Assembly (NCBI GenBank): GCA_050943535.1
Contig: JBMNPJ010000007.1
Coordinates: forward strand, 97,856-161,855
DNA length: 64,000 nt
DNA from: Massiliimalia sp050943535
Lineage (GTDB): Bacteria; Bacillota; Clostridia; Oscillospirales; Ruminococcaceae
Direction: 5' to 3'
The notes beneath the pieces were generated by a model, which was given only the letters and a program-made list of their open reading frames with translations, ran no database searches and was not told the origin of the DNA. Position 1 is the first letter of the stretch; each line of letters opens with the position of its first letter. Shown here piece after piece: positions 34,644-43,569 of the stretch. Both the position numbers and the translations under genes were made by a program.

Positions 34644-35476
34644 CGGGACTCTGTTTTCTGAGCTCGATATTCCCGAGGAGACAGTCCTGTTTCCTTTTTA
34701 AAGACTTTGGAAAAATAATTGTAGTCACTGATCCCCACCAGCCTGGAAATGTCAGAAACTTTGTCGTCGGTGGTGGTCAGCAATCTTTTGGCAGCTTGAA
34801 TCCGTTCTTCCAAAAGCAGTTCCCCTACTGTTTTTCCAAAGTTTTCTTTCACACACCGGCACAGGGTCGCTTTGCTGATATGAAACTGCCAGGCCAGTGA
34901 TTCCAATGTCACCGTTTGTGCATAGTGCTCTTTGAGATAGGTCTCAATCCCCTTTGCCAAATCGTTATTTAAAAAATAAATATAGTTTTCGGATAAAATA
35001 TATGCTGCACAGGCTTGTACAATGGCTGCACAGGCCTGCACCTGAATTCGGTCCAGATTAGGTACCTGATAAAAAAGCCGTTCCAGTCGCTTGAGCTGCT
35101 CCGGTGTAAAATCCCCTTCAATTTTTTCTGGAGAAAAAACATCATGATCCTCTTTCAGCTGACCGATCATCATGTATCCAATATGTTCTTCCCGATAAAA
35201 CAGCGGTGATACAGCCTCTGTTAATCCCGCATGACAGTGATAAATATAAAGCCCCTTTTGATCTTTGGAACGATTAAACGCCGCCTTATCACAGCTCATG
35301 CACCGCTCCCAACATGCTTTTTGTTTTCGAATTTCTTTGCAAAAAGCCCCCTGTGACACCGGGTAAGTACATATTTCATTTTGGTCTGCGTCATATACTC
35401 CAATCCGCAGTCCTGTCACCAAATGATAATTTTTTAATAGTCCGAATAGTTTCTTTTTGTCAAATGTAACCTGCAT
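34625..35476 (-). CDS. PocR-domain AraC family transcriptional regulator
   Basis: 283 aa. N-terminal PocR sensor domain (about residues 1-165; CKEIRKQKACWERCMSCDK, YIYHCHAGLTEAVSPL, IGYMMIGQL) whose Cys-rich segment is typical of PocR. C-terminal AraC double helix-turn-helix (about 185-280; LAWQFHISKATLCRCVKENFG and VSDISRLVGISDYNYFSKVFKKETGLSPREYR). PocR domains sense small metabolites such as propanediol and are common near corrinoid methyltransferases. Divergent from the URO-D-like gene, its probable target. ATG 35476 follows GAGG by 6-7 nt. Confidence 0.92.
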   Translation of the reverse strand: MQVTFDKKKLFGLLKNYHLVTGLRIGVYDADQNEICTYPVSQGAFCKEIRKQKACWERCMSCDKAAFNRSKDQKGLYIYHCHAGLTEAVSPLFYREEHIGYMMIGQLKEDHDVFSPEKIEGDFTPEQLKRLERLFYQVPNLDRIQVQACAAIVQACAAYILSENYIYFLNNDLAKGIETYLKEHYAQTVTLESLAWQFHISKATLCRCVKENFGKTVGELLLEERIQAAKRLLTTTDDKVSDISRLVGISDYNYFSKVFKKETGLSPREYRAQKTESRQLFSE

Positions 35477-35526
35477 AACTGACCTCATCTATTAAAATAA
35501 TCTCAAACATGATACGATTTTACTAT

Positions 35527-35555
35527 ATTATAAGATGATTTTATCTATTATACAA
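35527..35555 (-). promoter_or_regulatory. Promoter of the PocR/AraC gene
   Basis: Minus strand TTGTAT, 17 nt, TATAAT, about 50 nt before the ATG. For the opposite gene I see a -10-like TATTAT (35546-35551) but no -35, as expected if it needs the activator. Confidence 0.55.
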
Positions 35556-35612
35556 GTCCCGATTTCGGTAAACTGAATACATCGAAACACGAAACAGAAA
35601 GGACGAATCGCA

Positions 35613-36641
35613 ATGACAAAAAGACAAGCAGTATTGGATGCTTTAAATCACAAGGAAAATACCACTATTCCCTTTCAGATTGACTTAACTCACCAGGCGC
35701 TGGAAAATTTGGTCAACTACACTGGCGACCCGAATATCGCTGACACCTTTGAAGGATATTTGATGAGCGTTTATTATCCTGGAGATTTTACAGAACTTCC
35801 CGACCGACCAGGCTATTTCCGGGATGATTTTGGAGTTGTATGGAACAGAAACGGTGCAGACAAAGATATTGGCGTGATTGATTCTTTTATGATTCCAGAT
35901 TTGGAAAACAACACCTATGAATTCCCAAAACTGGATGAAGAACATCTTCGCCGTCAGTATCAGCAGCTGATGGACAGTCCACGGGACGCTTTTAAATTTG
36001 GCGCGATCGGATTTTCCATGTTTGAACGGGCATGGAGCCTAATGGGAATGGAAAACACCTTGATGGCTATGATCGCTTACCCAGAAGAACTGGAACGACT
36101 GCTGGATCAGATTTGCGAGTACAACTTAAAAATTATTGACATTGCTTTGGAATATGATATTGATGGTTTCTATTTTGGAGATGACTGGGGACAACAGCAT
36201 GGCCTCATTATGGGTCCTGCTCACTGGAGACATTTTATCAAACCCCGTATGGCCAGAATGTACCGCAAAGTAAAAGACGCCGGCAAATATGTTTTACAGC
36301 ACTCCTGCGGTGACTGTCACGAAATTTTCCCAGACCTGATCGAAATTGGATTGGACTGTTACCAAACCTTCCAGCCGGAAGTTTATGACATTGCACTAAT
36401 GAAAGAAAAATACGGCAACAAGCTGACCTTCTGGGGAGGAATTTCCACCCAAAGATGTCTGCCTTATGCAGATGAACAGGGCGTTATTGACGAAATTAAA
36501 CGTGTAACTTCTATCTTAAGAAAAGACGGCGGTTTGATTATTGCTCCAACTCACTCTGTTCCGTTTGATGTACCTCCTCAAAATATTTTGGCTATGGCAG
36601 ATGTATTTCTCCATCAGGACAAATACTTTAATGAAAAATAA
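35613..36641 (+). CDS. Uroporphyrinogen decarboxylase-fold protein, methyltransferase-like
   Basis: 342 aa. URO-D superfamily, of the MtaA/CmuA-like branch that moves methyl groups between corrinoid proteins and coenzymes, rather than HemE. Zinc-site motif LQHSCGDCHEIFPDLIEIG (HxCG) and LTFWGGISTQRCLPYA are characteristic, as is FYFGDDWGQQHGLIMGP. Cytosolic. Divergent from a PocR/AraC regulator. No corrinoid-binding protein or other methyltransferase lies in the window, so its substrate is open. AAAGGA precedes the ATG by about 9 nt. Confidence 0.87.
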   Translation: MTKRQAVLDALNHKENTTIPFQIDLTHQALENLVNYTGDPNIADTFEGYLMSVYYPGDFTELPDRPGYFRDDFGVVWNRNGADKDIGVIDSFMIPDLENNTYEFPKLDEEHLRRQYQQLMDSPRDAFKFGAIGFSMFERAWSLMGMENTLMAMIAYPEELERLLDQICEYNLKIIDIALEYDIDGFYFGDDWGQQHGLIMGPAHWRHFIKPRMARMYRKVKDAGKYVLQHSCGDCHEIFPDLIEIGLDCYQTFQPEVYDIALMKEKYGNKLTFWGGISTQRCLPYADEQGVIDEIKRVTSILRKDGGLIIAPTHSVPFDVPPQNILAMADVFLHQDKYFNEK

Positions 36642-36677
36642 TCCTTTTTCATTTTTTCATTGCTTTTTCTCGCAGAT

Positions 36678-36711
36678 AAACCCCGCTTTCTATGGAAAGC
36701 GGGGTTTATTT
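36678..36711. terminator. Bidirectional intrinsic terminator
   Basis: Perfect 13-bp stem (AAACCCCGCTTTC / GAAAGCGGGGTTT, 36678-36690 and 36695-36707) with a 4-nt loop and A/T flanks. It separates the URO-D-like gene from the convergent BclA-like gene. Confidence 0.92.
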
Positions 36712-36738
36712 GTTGTTGGACAGTGAGAAACTGGCTGA

Positions 36739-37236
36739 TTACATAACCTGAGTTAACGTTAAATATGCTCCAATCCCGCTGGTATCCAAAGTCAGCGGCG
36801 CAGAACCGGAAGCGCTGACCTGCAGACAGATTTGTTGTCCCGGAGTTAATGCTGTCAATACATCTCCGTGAACCTGGGATTGATCCAGCAATACAGCAAA
36901 GGCTGTACCTGGAATGGTTCCTGTTGCCGGTGATACACTTGCCAAAGATACGGTTACACCGGCACCAGCTCCGGTTTTTGGTGTAATGCCATATCCAATC
37001 CGATAAAGACCTGGTTTTGATACTGTGATGGTACTGCCGTCAGCGCCCAGCTGAGTTTCATTTAAAGCAGCCGTATTGCTGAAGGTAACCGGGACATTCT
37101 GTCCGGAAAAACTCTGAGCAGAAACCGTGTAAAAATATCCTGTAGCAGGTTTCGTGGGCATGGGAGCAGGACAGCAAGGCGGGCAGGAACAAACGCAGCG
37201 GATAGTGGGTTCTCTGCAATCATTATAATTTGCCAT
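36739..37236 (-). CDS. BclA/C1q-like beta-sandwich surface protein, Cys-rich N-terminus
   Basis: 165 aa. N-terminus with a Cys-Pro cluster (CVCSCPPCC, about residues 14-22), then a jelly-roll domain like the C-terminal domain of exosporium glycoproteins: FSNTAALNETQLGADGSTITVSKPGLYRIGYGI and the closing SGIGAYLTLTQVM. No collagen-like GXX repeats and no signal peptide, so it is probably deposited on the spore from the mother cell. Three successive ATG codons follow GAGGTGA; the third (37236) has the best spacing. Possibly spore outer layer; not certain. Confidence 0.78.
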   Translation of the reverse strand: MANYNDCREPTIRCVCSCPPCCPAPMPTKPATGYFYTVSAQSFSGQNVPVTFSNTAALNETQLGADGSTITVSKPGLYRIGYGITPKTGAGAGVTVSLASVSPATGTIPGTAFAVLLDQSQVHGDVLTALTPGQQICLQVSASGSAPLTLDTSGIGAYLTLTQVM

Positions 37237-37352
37237 CATCATTCACCTCATTTCCAAGAGGAACACCTCTTAAAAACATCTTATGCGGATCATTTTCCCT
37301 TGGTGACTCCTTGAAAAATTTCTTAATTTTTTTCCTTTCTTTTGGGATAGGA

Positions 37353-37381
37353 TTGCGTCAAAAGGAATAAAATGATACAAT
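37353..37381 (+). promoter_or_regulatory. Candidate promoter of uppP
   Basis: TTGCGT, 17 nt, TACAAT. This gives a leader of about 95 nt that contains the 37422-37439 inverted repeat. Confidence 0.5.
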
Positions 37382-37421
37382 GAAACACAGGCTTACAATA
37401 ACTGTATGTTTTGTATCTTCT

Positions 37422-37439
37422 TTTGTCAGGAATGACAAA
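37422..37439. other. Inverted repeat in the uppP leader
   Basis: TTTGTCA-GGAA-TGACAAA, perfect 7-bp arms and a 4-nt loop. It is either an operator or an RNA hairpin, 45 nt before the uppP ATG. Confidence 0.5.
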
Positions 37440-37483
37440 CAGTATATCCAACTGATTATTTGCGGCAAAGAAAGGATGAAATT

Positions 37484-38311
37484 ATGGAATGGATAGAACT
37501 GATTAAAGCATTTTTTCTGGGAATTGTAGAGGGAATCACCGAATGGCTTCCTATCAGCAGTACCGGACATATGCTTTTGGTAGATGAATTCCTTACCCTA
37601 AATACCAGTGAAGCTTTTAAGGAAATGTTTTTTGTAGTGATCCAGCTGGGAGCAATCCTGGCGGTTGTAGTGATGTTTTGGAAGAAAATGTTCCCTTTTC
37701 AATTTCACGACAAAAACCGTTCATGGATTAAAAAAGATACCTTTTCCCTTTGGATGAAAGTGGTGGTTGCCTGTATTCCCGGCGCAGTTGTTACACTTTT
37801 ATTTGATGATTACATTGAAGCACATCTGCACACTCCCCTTGTCATTGCAGCAGCTTTGATTGTGTATGGGGTTGCCTTTATTGTCATTGAAAACTGGAAC
37901 AAACAGCGGGTGCCTGCAATTCCAAAACTGGAAGACATCACCTATCGCACTGCCTTTTATATCGGTCTATTTCAGGTACTTTCCATTATTCCTGGCACTT
38001 CCCGTTCCGGCGCTACCATTATTGGTGCTTTGCTCATCGGCGTTTCCAGAGTAGCAGCGGCAGAATTCACCTTTTTCCTGGCAGTTCCGGTTATGTTTGG
38101 TTTAAGTGCCATTAAAATGCTGAAGTTTGGTTTGGCATTTACTGGAACAGAACTGCTGATCCTGGTAGTAGGGATGATTACCGCTTTTATTGTATCCGTC
38201 TTGGTCATCAAATTCCTGATGGGATATATTAAAAAGCATGACTTTAAAGTATTTGGATGGTATCGGATTATCCTGGGTGCCATTGTTCTTTTATACTTTG
38301 CTTTGGTTTAA
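37484..38311 (+). CDS. uppP: Undecaprenyl-diphosphatase
   Basis: 275 aa integral membrane BacA/UppP enzyme. Dephosphorylates undecaprenyl diphosphate to the monophosphate carrier needed for peptidoglycan and teichoic acid synthesis; excess confers bacitracin resistance. Signatures: EGITEWLPISSTGHMLL near residue 15 (catalytic Glu pair) and IPGTSRSGATIIGALL (PGTSRSG box). Seven to eight membrane segments. Start ATG 37484 follows AAAGGATG; an upstream GTG/ATG lacks a site. Monocistronic with a strong terminator. Confidence 0.96.
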   Translation: MEWIELIKAFFLGIVEGITEWLPISSTGHMLLVDEFLTLNTSEAFKEMFFVVIQLGAILAVVVMFWKKMFPFQFHDKNRSWIKKDTFSLWMKVVVACIPGAVVTLLFDDYIEAHLHTPLVIAAALIVYGVAFIVIENWNKQRVPAIPKLEDITYRTAFYIGLFQVLSIIPGTSRSGATIIGALLIGVSRVAAAEFTFFLAVPVMFGLSAIKMLKFGLAFTGTELLILVVGMITAFIVSVLVIKFLMGYIKKHDFKVFGWYRIILGAIVLLYFALV

Positions 38312-38333
38312 CACCAAATCTTTTAAAACAATT

Positions 38334-38379
38334 CCCCGTTTGACCGGCGACTGATGTTGTCAGGTCAGGCGGGGATTTT
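38334..38379 (+). terminator. Intrinsic terminator of uppP
   Basis: 12-bp stem (CCCCGTTTGACC / GGTCAGGCGGGG, two G-U pairs) around a 17-nt loop, followed by ATTTT. Confidence 0.8.
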
Positions 38380-38448
38380 GATATACTGGTAAATTCCCCA
38401 AAAACATGGCTGTCTTCCAGTCATTCATGACAAAAATCCGGATCGATA

Positions 38449-38477
38449 TTGACATTGATTTTCCGCTGAATTATATT
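38449..38477 (+). promoter_or_regulatory. Promoter of the M28 peptidase gene
   Basis: TTGACA, 17 nt, TATATT, 44 nt upstream of the GTG start. Confidence 0.75.
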
Positions 38478-38521
38478 TTGTATAGATTCTTAAAATCGAT
38501 AATATAGAAAGGATGATTTTT

Positions 38522-39829
38522 GTGAAATCCGGCGCGTACACCTATGAAAATCCCGCCGTTTCCCCAAAAGCTGGAGAACGTGCGGCAGATCTTATCCGGC
38601 GCACTGATTTTGTCCGCTGGGCAGGAAGCCAAGCCGAACTGGACAGTGCAAACCTGTTATTAAATGAAGTACAAAGTTTAGGCTTTCCATGTCGGCTGGA
38701 ATCTTTCCCCATTCCTGCCAGCACCATGGAGTCTGCCAGCCTGATTTCTCAATCCGGCACCGAATATTCCGTGACCGGCTGCAGATTGTGTGGTTCTACC
38801 CTGACAGAAGGCATTACAGCCCCGTTCTTTTATGCAGAGGACGGCAATGAGATTCTTTTGGCACAGGCAAAGGGGTGTATTGTTTTACTCAACTCCCACC
38901 CTAACCTGGTTCTTTACCGAAAACTGGTCAAATATCAGGTGGCTGGTTTTGTTTCTATTTACGGAACCCCTATTGACAAAATGGAAGAAACCGATCCTAT
39001 GATTGCTTCTTTAAACCCCACCACCTTCTATCCCAATGAGGGAGATCCGGTTATCCCCGGTGTCACTATCCACTATCTGGAAGCTCTTCGTCTGTTGGAC
39101 GAATCCCCAGATATGGTTACGTTACAGGTCACCCAAACCCGTCAGGATGCACAGGCATACAATGTTGTTGCAGAAGTACCCGGTACAGGAGACAGCCAGG
39201 AAACGGTGGTATTCTGCGCCCACTATGACACCGTCCGGTATAGCCACGGTTCTTACGACAACATGTCCGGCAGTGCTATAATTCTGGAATTGTGCCGCTT
39301 TTTTGCAGAACACCCTCCTCTGCGGCCACTTCGTTTTATCTGGTTCAGCGGAGAAGAACAGGGACTTTATGGGAGCAAAGCTTATGTTCGGGATACTCCG
39401 AAAGAAGTGCTGGACAACATTGCTTTGGTGATCAATGTGGATTTGGCAGGAAATTTGATTGGACATCACGAAGCAATTGTCACAGCGGACGAAGGACTCT
39501 GTGATTTTCTGCGTTTTCTGGCAAACGAAGTGGGATTTGGCCTCACCGTTTCTCATGATATATTTTCCAGTGATTCTACCAGTTTTGCTGACGGTGGAAT
39601 TCCGGCCATGAGCTTTTTCCGCAGCGGCGAAAGCGGAGCACCTATTCACAACCGCCACGATACTGCTCAGTGGGTTTCTGCTCGGTCTTTAAAGCAGAGT
39701 ATCGACTTTTTGGCGCTGTTCTCTGAAAAGCTGATAAACAGTACTGTATTTCCTGTTCCTCGTCCAATTCCAGACAAGATTAAGGAAAAAATTGACGCTT
39801 ATTTTAAGCGGGAAAAATCCCAGTCATAA
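38522..39829 (+). CDS. M28 family metallopeptidase
   Basis: 435 aa. Two-zinc aminopeptidase fold: a PA-like insertion (about residues 80-190), then CAHYDTVRYSHGSYDNMSGSA (His and bridging Asp), SGEEQGLYGSKAY (catalytic Glu pair), NVDLAG (Asp) and PIHNRHDTAQW (final His). All ligands are present. No signal peptide, so a cytosolic peptidase or amidohydrolase is expected. GTG 38522 is chosen since AAAGG lies 9 nt upstream; an in-frame ATG at 38513 abuts that site. Confidence 0.9.
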   Translation: MKSGAYTYENPAVSPKAGERAADLIRRTDFVRWAGSQAELDSANLLLNEVQSLGFPCRLESFPIPASTMESASLISQSGTEYSVTGCRLCGSTLTEGITAPFFYAEDGNEILLAQAKGCIVLLNSHPNLVLYRKLVKYQVAGFVSIYGTPIDKMEETDPMIASLNPTTFYPNEGDPVIPGVTIHYLEALRLLDESPDMVTLQVTQTRQDAQAYNVVAEVPGTGDSQETVVFCAHYDTVRYSHGSYDNMSGSAIILELCRFFAEHPPLRPLRFIWFSGEEQGLYGSKAYVRDTPKEVLDNIALVINVDLAGNLIGHHEAIVTADEGLCDFLRFLANEVGFGLTVSHDIFSSDSTSFADGGIPAMSFFRSGESGAPIHNRHDTAQWVSARSLKQSIDFLALFSEKLINSTVFPVPRPIPDKIKEKIDAYFKREKSQS

Positions 39830-39885
39830 AACACAGGAAAACATCCTAAAACAACAGAGATACACCATATAAAAATAAATCACTC

Positions 39886-39925
39886 AGGGGGTGCTGTATG
39901 AAAATATTTCCAGCACCCCTTTCAT
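39886..39925 (+). terminator. Intrinsic terminator of the M28 gene
   Basis: AGGGGGTGCTG / CAGCACCCCT stem (10 bp) with a 14-nt loop followed by a T-rich tract. The remainder of the 380-nt gap to asnA carries only the asnA promoter and a 118-nt leader. Confidence 0.8.
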
Positions 39926-40056
39926 TTTGTCTTTTTCCTTTATGGTAACTTGACCTGGCAGCAAATGATTCCTTATCTATTTTATCTAATAGTTCTTTTC
40001 ACAAAAAAAGCTGTCTGTCCATTTCGTAAAAAATTTGAAAGTTCCCGGCTGTTTTC

Positions 40057-40085
40057 TTGCAAAATCACAAATTTAATGGTAAAAT
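40057..40085 (+). promoter_or_regulatory. Promoter of asnA
   Basis: TTGCAA, 17 nt, TAAAAT. The leader is about 118 nt. Confidence 0.6.
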
Positions 40086-40209
40086 AAAACAATTATAAGA
40101 TCATTATTTTGTGGATTTCATAGCTTACTGTGAAAAATTCCACACTGCGAATCATTTCGTATTACGATAAATTGAGGAGCAAAACCAAATAAAGAAAAGA
40201 GGAATTTCT

Positions 40210-41223
40210 ATGAGTGAAAGACAGACATTCATCCCGCATGATTATCACAACAAACTTTCCATCCTTGATACAGAAATTGCAATCAAGCTGGTAAAAGACA
40301 CCTTTGAAAGAAAGCTGGCTGAAAATCTGAATTTGACTCGGGTTTCCGCTCCCCTGTTTGTAACACCGGAAAGCGGCTTAAACGATGACTTAAACGGCGT
40401 GGAACGTCCTGTAGAATTTGACGTTCTGGCAACCAAGTCCAATGTACAAATCGTACATTCTCTGGCAAAATGGAAAAGAAAAGCACTGTGCCGATACGCT
40501 TTTGAACCGGGACAGGGATTGTACACCGACATGAACGCTATTCGCCGGGATGAAGATTTAGACAATCTCCATTCTATTTATGTGGATCAGTGGGACTGGG
40601 AAAAAATTATTACCCGTGAAACCAGAACCCTGGAAACCTTAAAAGATACCGTACGCAGCATTGTCAGCGCATTAAAACTGACACAAAACCTGCTGGTATC
40701 CCGTTATCCACAGATTGAAAGCTTTATTTCCCCGGATATTCACTTTATTACCACTCAGGAACTGGAAGACAAATACCCTGACCTGACTCCGAAAGAACGA
40801 GAAAACCAAATTTGTAAAGAATACAAAACCGTATTTTTAATGCAGATCGGCGGTGCTTTGCGCAGCGGAAAACCTCACGACGGACGTGCACCGGACTATG
40901 ATGACTGGGCTTTGAATGGAGATATCTTAGTTTGGTATCCAGTACTGAACCGGGCTGTGGAAGTCAGCTCTATGGGGATCCGTGTAGACGAAGAAGTGCT
41001 TCAGCGCCAGCTAAAAATTGCCGGCTGTGAAGAACGGGCCGCACTCCCCTTCCACCAGCAGCTGCTTCGTGGAGAACTGCCGCTGACCATGGGCGGCGGA
41101 ATTGGTCAATCCCGTATCTGTATGCTGCTTCTTCAGAAAGCACATATTGGTGAGGTTCAATCTTCTATTTGGACAGAGGAAATGTACCAAGAATGCGGTG
41201 CAAATGGAATTATTCTTTTATAA
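40210..41223 (+). CDS. asnA: Aspartate--ammonia ligase
   Basis: 337 aa, class II aminoacyl-tRNA synthetase-like fold. Makes asparagine from aspartate, ammonia and ATP (AMP-forming). Conserved blocks: FIPHDYHNKLSILDTEIAIKL, VSAPLFVTPESGLNDDLNGVERPV, MNAIRRDEDLDNLHSIYVDQWDWEK and TMGGGIGQSRICMLLL (motif 3). AGAGGAA precedes the ATG. It lies 103 nt upstream of glnN, with an AT-rich hairpin between them; the pair deals with ammonium assimilation. Confidence 0.97.
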   Translation: MSERQTFIPHDYHNKLSILDTEIAIKLVKDTFERKLAENLNLTRVSAPLFVTPESGLNDDLNGVERPVEFDVLATKSNVQIVHSLAKWKRKALCRYAFEPGQGLYTDMNAIRRDEDLDNLHSIYVDQWDWEKIITRETRTLETLKDTVRSIVSALKLTQNLLVSRYPQIESFISPDIHFITTQELEDKYPDLTPKERENQICKEYKTVFLMQIGGALRSGKPHDGRAPDYDDWALNGDILVWYPVLNRAVEVSSMGIRVDEEVLQRQLKIAGCEERAALPFHQQLLRGELPLTMGGGIGQSRICMLLLQKAHIGEVQSSIWTEEMYQECGANGIILL

Positions 41224-41240
41224 AGAGTAATTAATTCATT

Positions 41241-41267
41241 AAATACATGATTAAAAATGTATTTTTT
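41241..41267 (+). other. AT-rich hairpin with T-run between asnA and glnN
   Basis: AAATACAT / ATGTATTT 8-bp stem with an 8-nt loop running into six T. It could be a weak terminator of asnA or an attenuator that sets glnN level. I see no convincing separate glnN promoter. Confidence 0.45.
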
Positions 41268-41326
41268 GGGATATGTTCTTAATAGCTTTAAGCAATTTTG
41301 ATTGTAGGTTGGAAAGGTGAATGTGT

Positions 41327-43408
41327 ATGAGTTTTGATTTTAGTTTATTCGGCTGCAATGTATTTAACGATACTGTCATGCGGGAAAAACTTCCCAAAAG
41401 CACTTATAAAGAGTTAAAGAAATCCATTGATGCCGGACTTCCGTTAAAACCCGAAATCGCCGATATTGTGGCAGAAGCAATGAAAGACTGGGCACTGGAA
41501 AAAGGTGCAACCCATTTTACCCATTGGTTTCAGCCTATGACGAATTTTACCGCAGGAAAACACGACAGCTTTATCTCCCCTACCCCAGACGGCAGAGTAA
41601 TTCTGGAATTTTCTGGAAAAGAACTGATCAAAGGGGAACCGGATGCTTCTTCTTTCCCAAACGGCGGACTGCGCAACACCTTTGAAGCTCGGGGCTATAC
41701 TGTATGGGACTGTACCTCTCCTGCCTTTATTAAAGATGGGACATTATATATTCCGACTGCCTTCTGTTCTTATACTGGAGAAGCGCTGGACGCAAAAACT
41801 CCATTGCTCCGTTCCATGGAAGCAATCTCTGTTCAGGCACTTCGTCTGCTGCGGACATTCGGCAACACCACTTCAAAACGGGTTCTTTCCACAGTTGGTG
41901 CAGAACAGGAGTATTTTCTCATTGATCGGGAACTTTACGAAAAACGCCTGGATTTAAAAATCTGCGGACGCACTTTGTTCGGCGCAAAACCGCCAAAAGG
42001 TCAGGAAATGGATGACCACTATTTTGGAAGAATCCGTATCCGTATTGCCGACTACATGCATCAGCTGGATGAGGAACTTTGGAAGCTGGGTGTATCTGCA
42101 AAAACCAAACATAACGAAGCGGCTCCTGCTCAGCACGAACTGGCGCCTATCTTTGATTCTGTAAATATTGCCTGCGACCATAACCAGCTGACAATGGAAC
42201 TGATGCGTGTAATTGCCAAAAAGAATGGTTTAGCTTGTCTTTTGCATGAAAAGCCATTTGCTGGGGTTAACGGTTCCGGAAAACACAACAACTGGTCTTT
42301 GTGCACAGATGATGGCATCAACCTGTTGGAACCGGGAAAAAATCCTTATCAAAACATTCAGTTTTTAATTTTCTTATGTGCTGTAATTACTGCTGTTGAC
42401 AATCATGCTGACCTTTTGCGTCTGTCCGCAGCTCTTGCCGGAAACGATCATCGTCTGGGTGCCAGCGAAGCGCCTCCTGCGATTATTTCCATCTTCCTGG
42501 GAGAACAGCTCACCTCTATTTTAAACAGCATTGCAGAAGGAAATACTCCGGACAAAGCACCATCTGCAATTCTTCAGATGGGTGTAGAAACATTGCCGAA
42601 ACTGCCAAAGGACGACAACGACCGGAACCGTACTTCCCCATTTGCCTTTACCGGAAACAAATTTGAATTCCGTATGGTTGGTTCTTCTGCTTCCATTGCA
42701 TTTGCAAACTATGCATTAAACACCATTGTAGCAGATACCTTAATGCAATTTGCAGACCGTTTGGAACACACCAAAGATTTTGACGGTGAAATCAATGCCA
42801 TTATTCAGGAAACCATGCGGGATCATGGTCGCATTATCTTTAACGGCAACAACTATACACAGGAATGGGTTGAAGAAGCCGCACGAAGAGGTTTGCCAAA
42901 CCTGCCTACCACAGTAGAAGCAGCAAAAGCGTATTTGGCACCTCACAATATGGAAGTACTTGAGCGTCATCATGTACTCAGCAACATTGAATGTCATTCT
43001 CGGTATGAAATTTTGTTGGACAACTACATTAAAGTAATCACCATTGAAGCTAACACCATGCTGGAAATGGTACGCCGTCAGATTTTGCCGGCATGCTTTG
43101 ATTACATCGGATGCATTGCTCAAAGCTACAACCAGCTGAAAACTGCAGGCATTGATAACCCAAGCATGGTTCACATGATGAACCGGTTATCTCCGCTGAT
43201 TGACCATGTTACCGATGCTACCCGCAAATTGGCAGAAATCGAACCATTGCCAGAAACCGAAGATAATTATGTCAAAGCCAGCTACTGTAAAGAAACCATT
43301 TTGCCGCAGATGGAATTACTGCGCAGCTATGTAGATCAGATTGAAGAAGTAACTGCACAGGATAAATGGCCGATGCCAAACTACACTGATCTGCTTCATC
43401 GTGTCTAA
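41327..43408 (+). CDS. glnN: Glutamine synthetase type III
   Basis: 693 aa, the large GSIII class common in Bacteroidetes and Clostridia. ATP-dependent amidation of glutamate. Distinct GSIII features: THFTHWFQPMT, EQEYFLID (active-site Glu), KHNEAAPAQHELAPIF, NGSGKHNNWSL and RTSPFAFTGNKFEFRMVGSSASIA. Start: ATG 41327 is better spaced behind GGTGA than ATG 41321. Likely co-transcribed with asnA. Strong terminator 105 nt downstream. Confidence 0.97.
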   Translation: MSFDFSLFGCNVFNDTVMREKLPKSTYKELKKSIDAGLPLKPEIADIVAEAMKDWALEKGATHFTHWFQPMTNFTAGKHDSFISPTPDGRVILEFSGKELIKGEPDASSFPNGGLRNTFEARGYTVWDCTSPAFIKDGTLYIPTAFCSYTGEALDAKTPLLRSMEAISVQALRLLRTFGNTTSKRVLSTVGAEQEYFLIDRELYEKRLDLKICGRTLFGAKPPKGQEMDDHYFGRIRIRIADYMHQLDEELWKLGVSAKTKHNEAAPAQHELAPIFDSVNIACDHNQLTMELMRVIAKKNGLACLLHEKPFAGVNGSGKHNNWSLCTDDGINLLEPGKNPYQNIQFLIFLCAVITAVDNHADLLRLSAALAGNDHRLGASEAPPAIISIFLGEQLTSILNSIAEGNTPDKAPSAILQMGVETLPKLPKDDNDRNRTSPFAFTGNKFEFRMVGSSASIAFANYALNTIVADTLMQFADRLEHTKDFDGEINAIIQETMRDHGRIIFNGNNYTQEWVEEAARRGLPNLPTTVEAAKAYLAPHNMEVLERHHVLSNIECHSRYEILLDNYIKVITIEANTMLEMVRRQILPACFDYIGCIAQSYNQLKTAGIDNPSMVHMMNRLSPLIDHVTDATRKLAEIEPLPETEDNYVKASYCKETILPQMELLRSYVDQIEEVTAQDKWPMPNYTDLLHRV

Positions 43409-43512
43409 CCCCGGCGAAGCGCCGGTAAACAAACCGCCTTCGGCGCGTACCCTATCAGTAAAGTGAAAATAACAGGTTTTCTTCATCTATCATCCCAAAA
43501 GATAAAAAAGCT

Positions 43513-43544
43513 AAGGCGAACCACTTTATGTGGTTCGCCTTTTT
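43513..43544 (+). terminator. Intrinsic terminator of glnN
   Basis: Perfect 12-bp stem (AAGGCGAACCAC / GTGGTTCGCCTT) with a 5-nt loop, then TTTT. Two GC-rich mini-hairpins (CCGGCG/CGCCGG and CGCC/GGCG) also lie at about 43410-43445. Confidence 0.92.
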
Positions 43545-43569
43545 GCTGCATTTATAAAATTTTAAGTCA

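Noticed and set aside
37380..37406. TGAAAC motif upstream of uppP as an ECF sigma (sigma-M like) promoter
   Set aside because: No CGTC-type -10 follows at the required distance.
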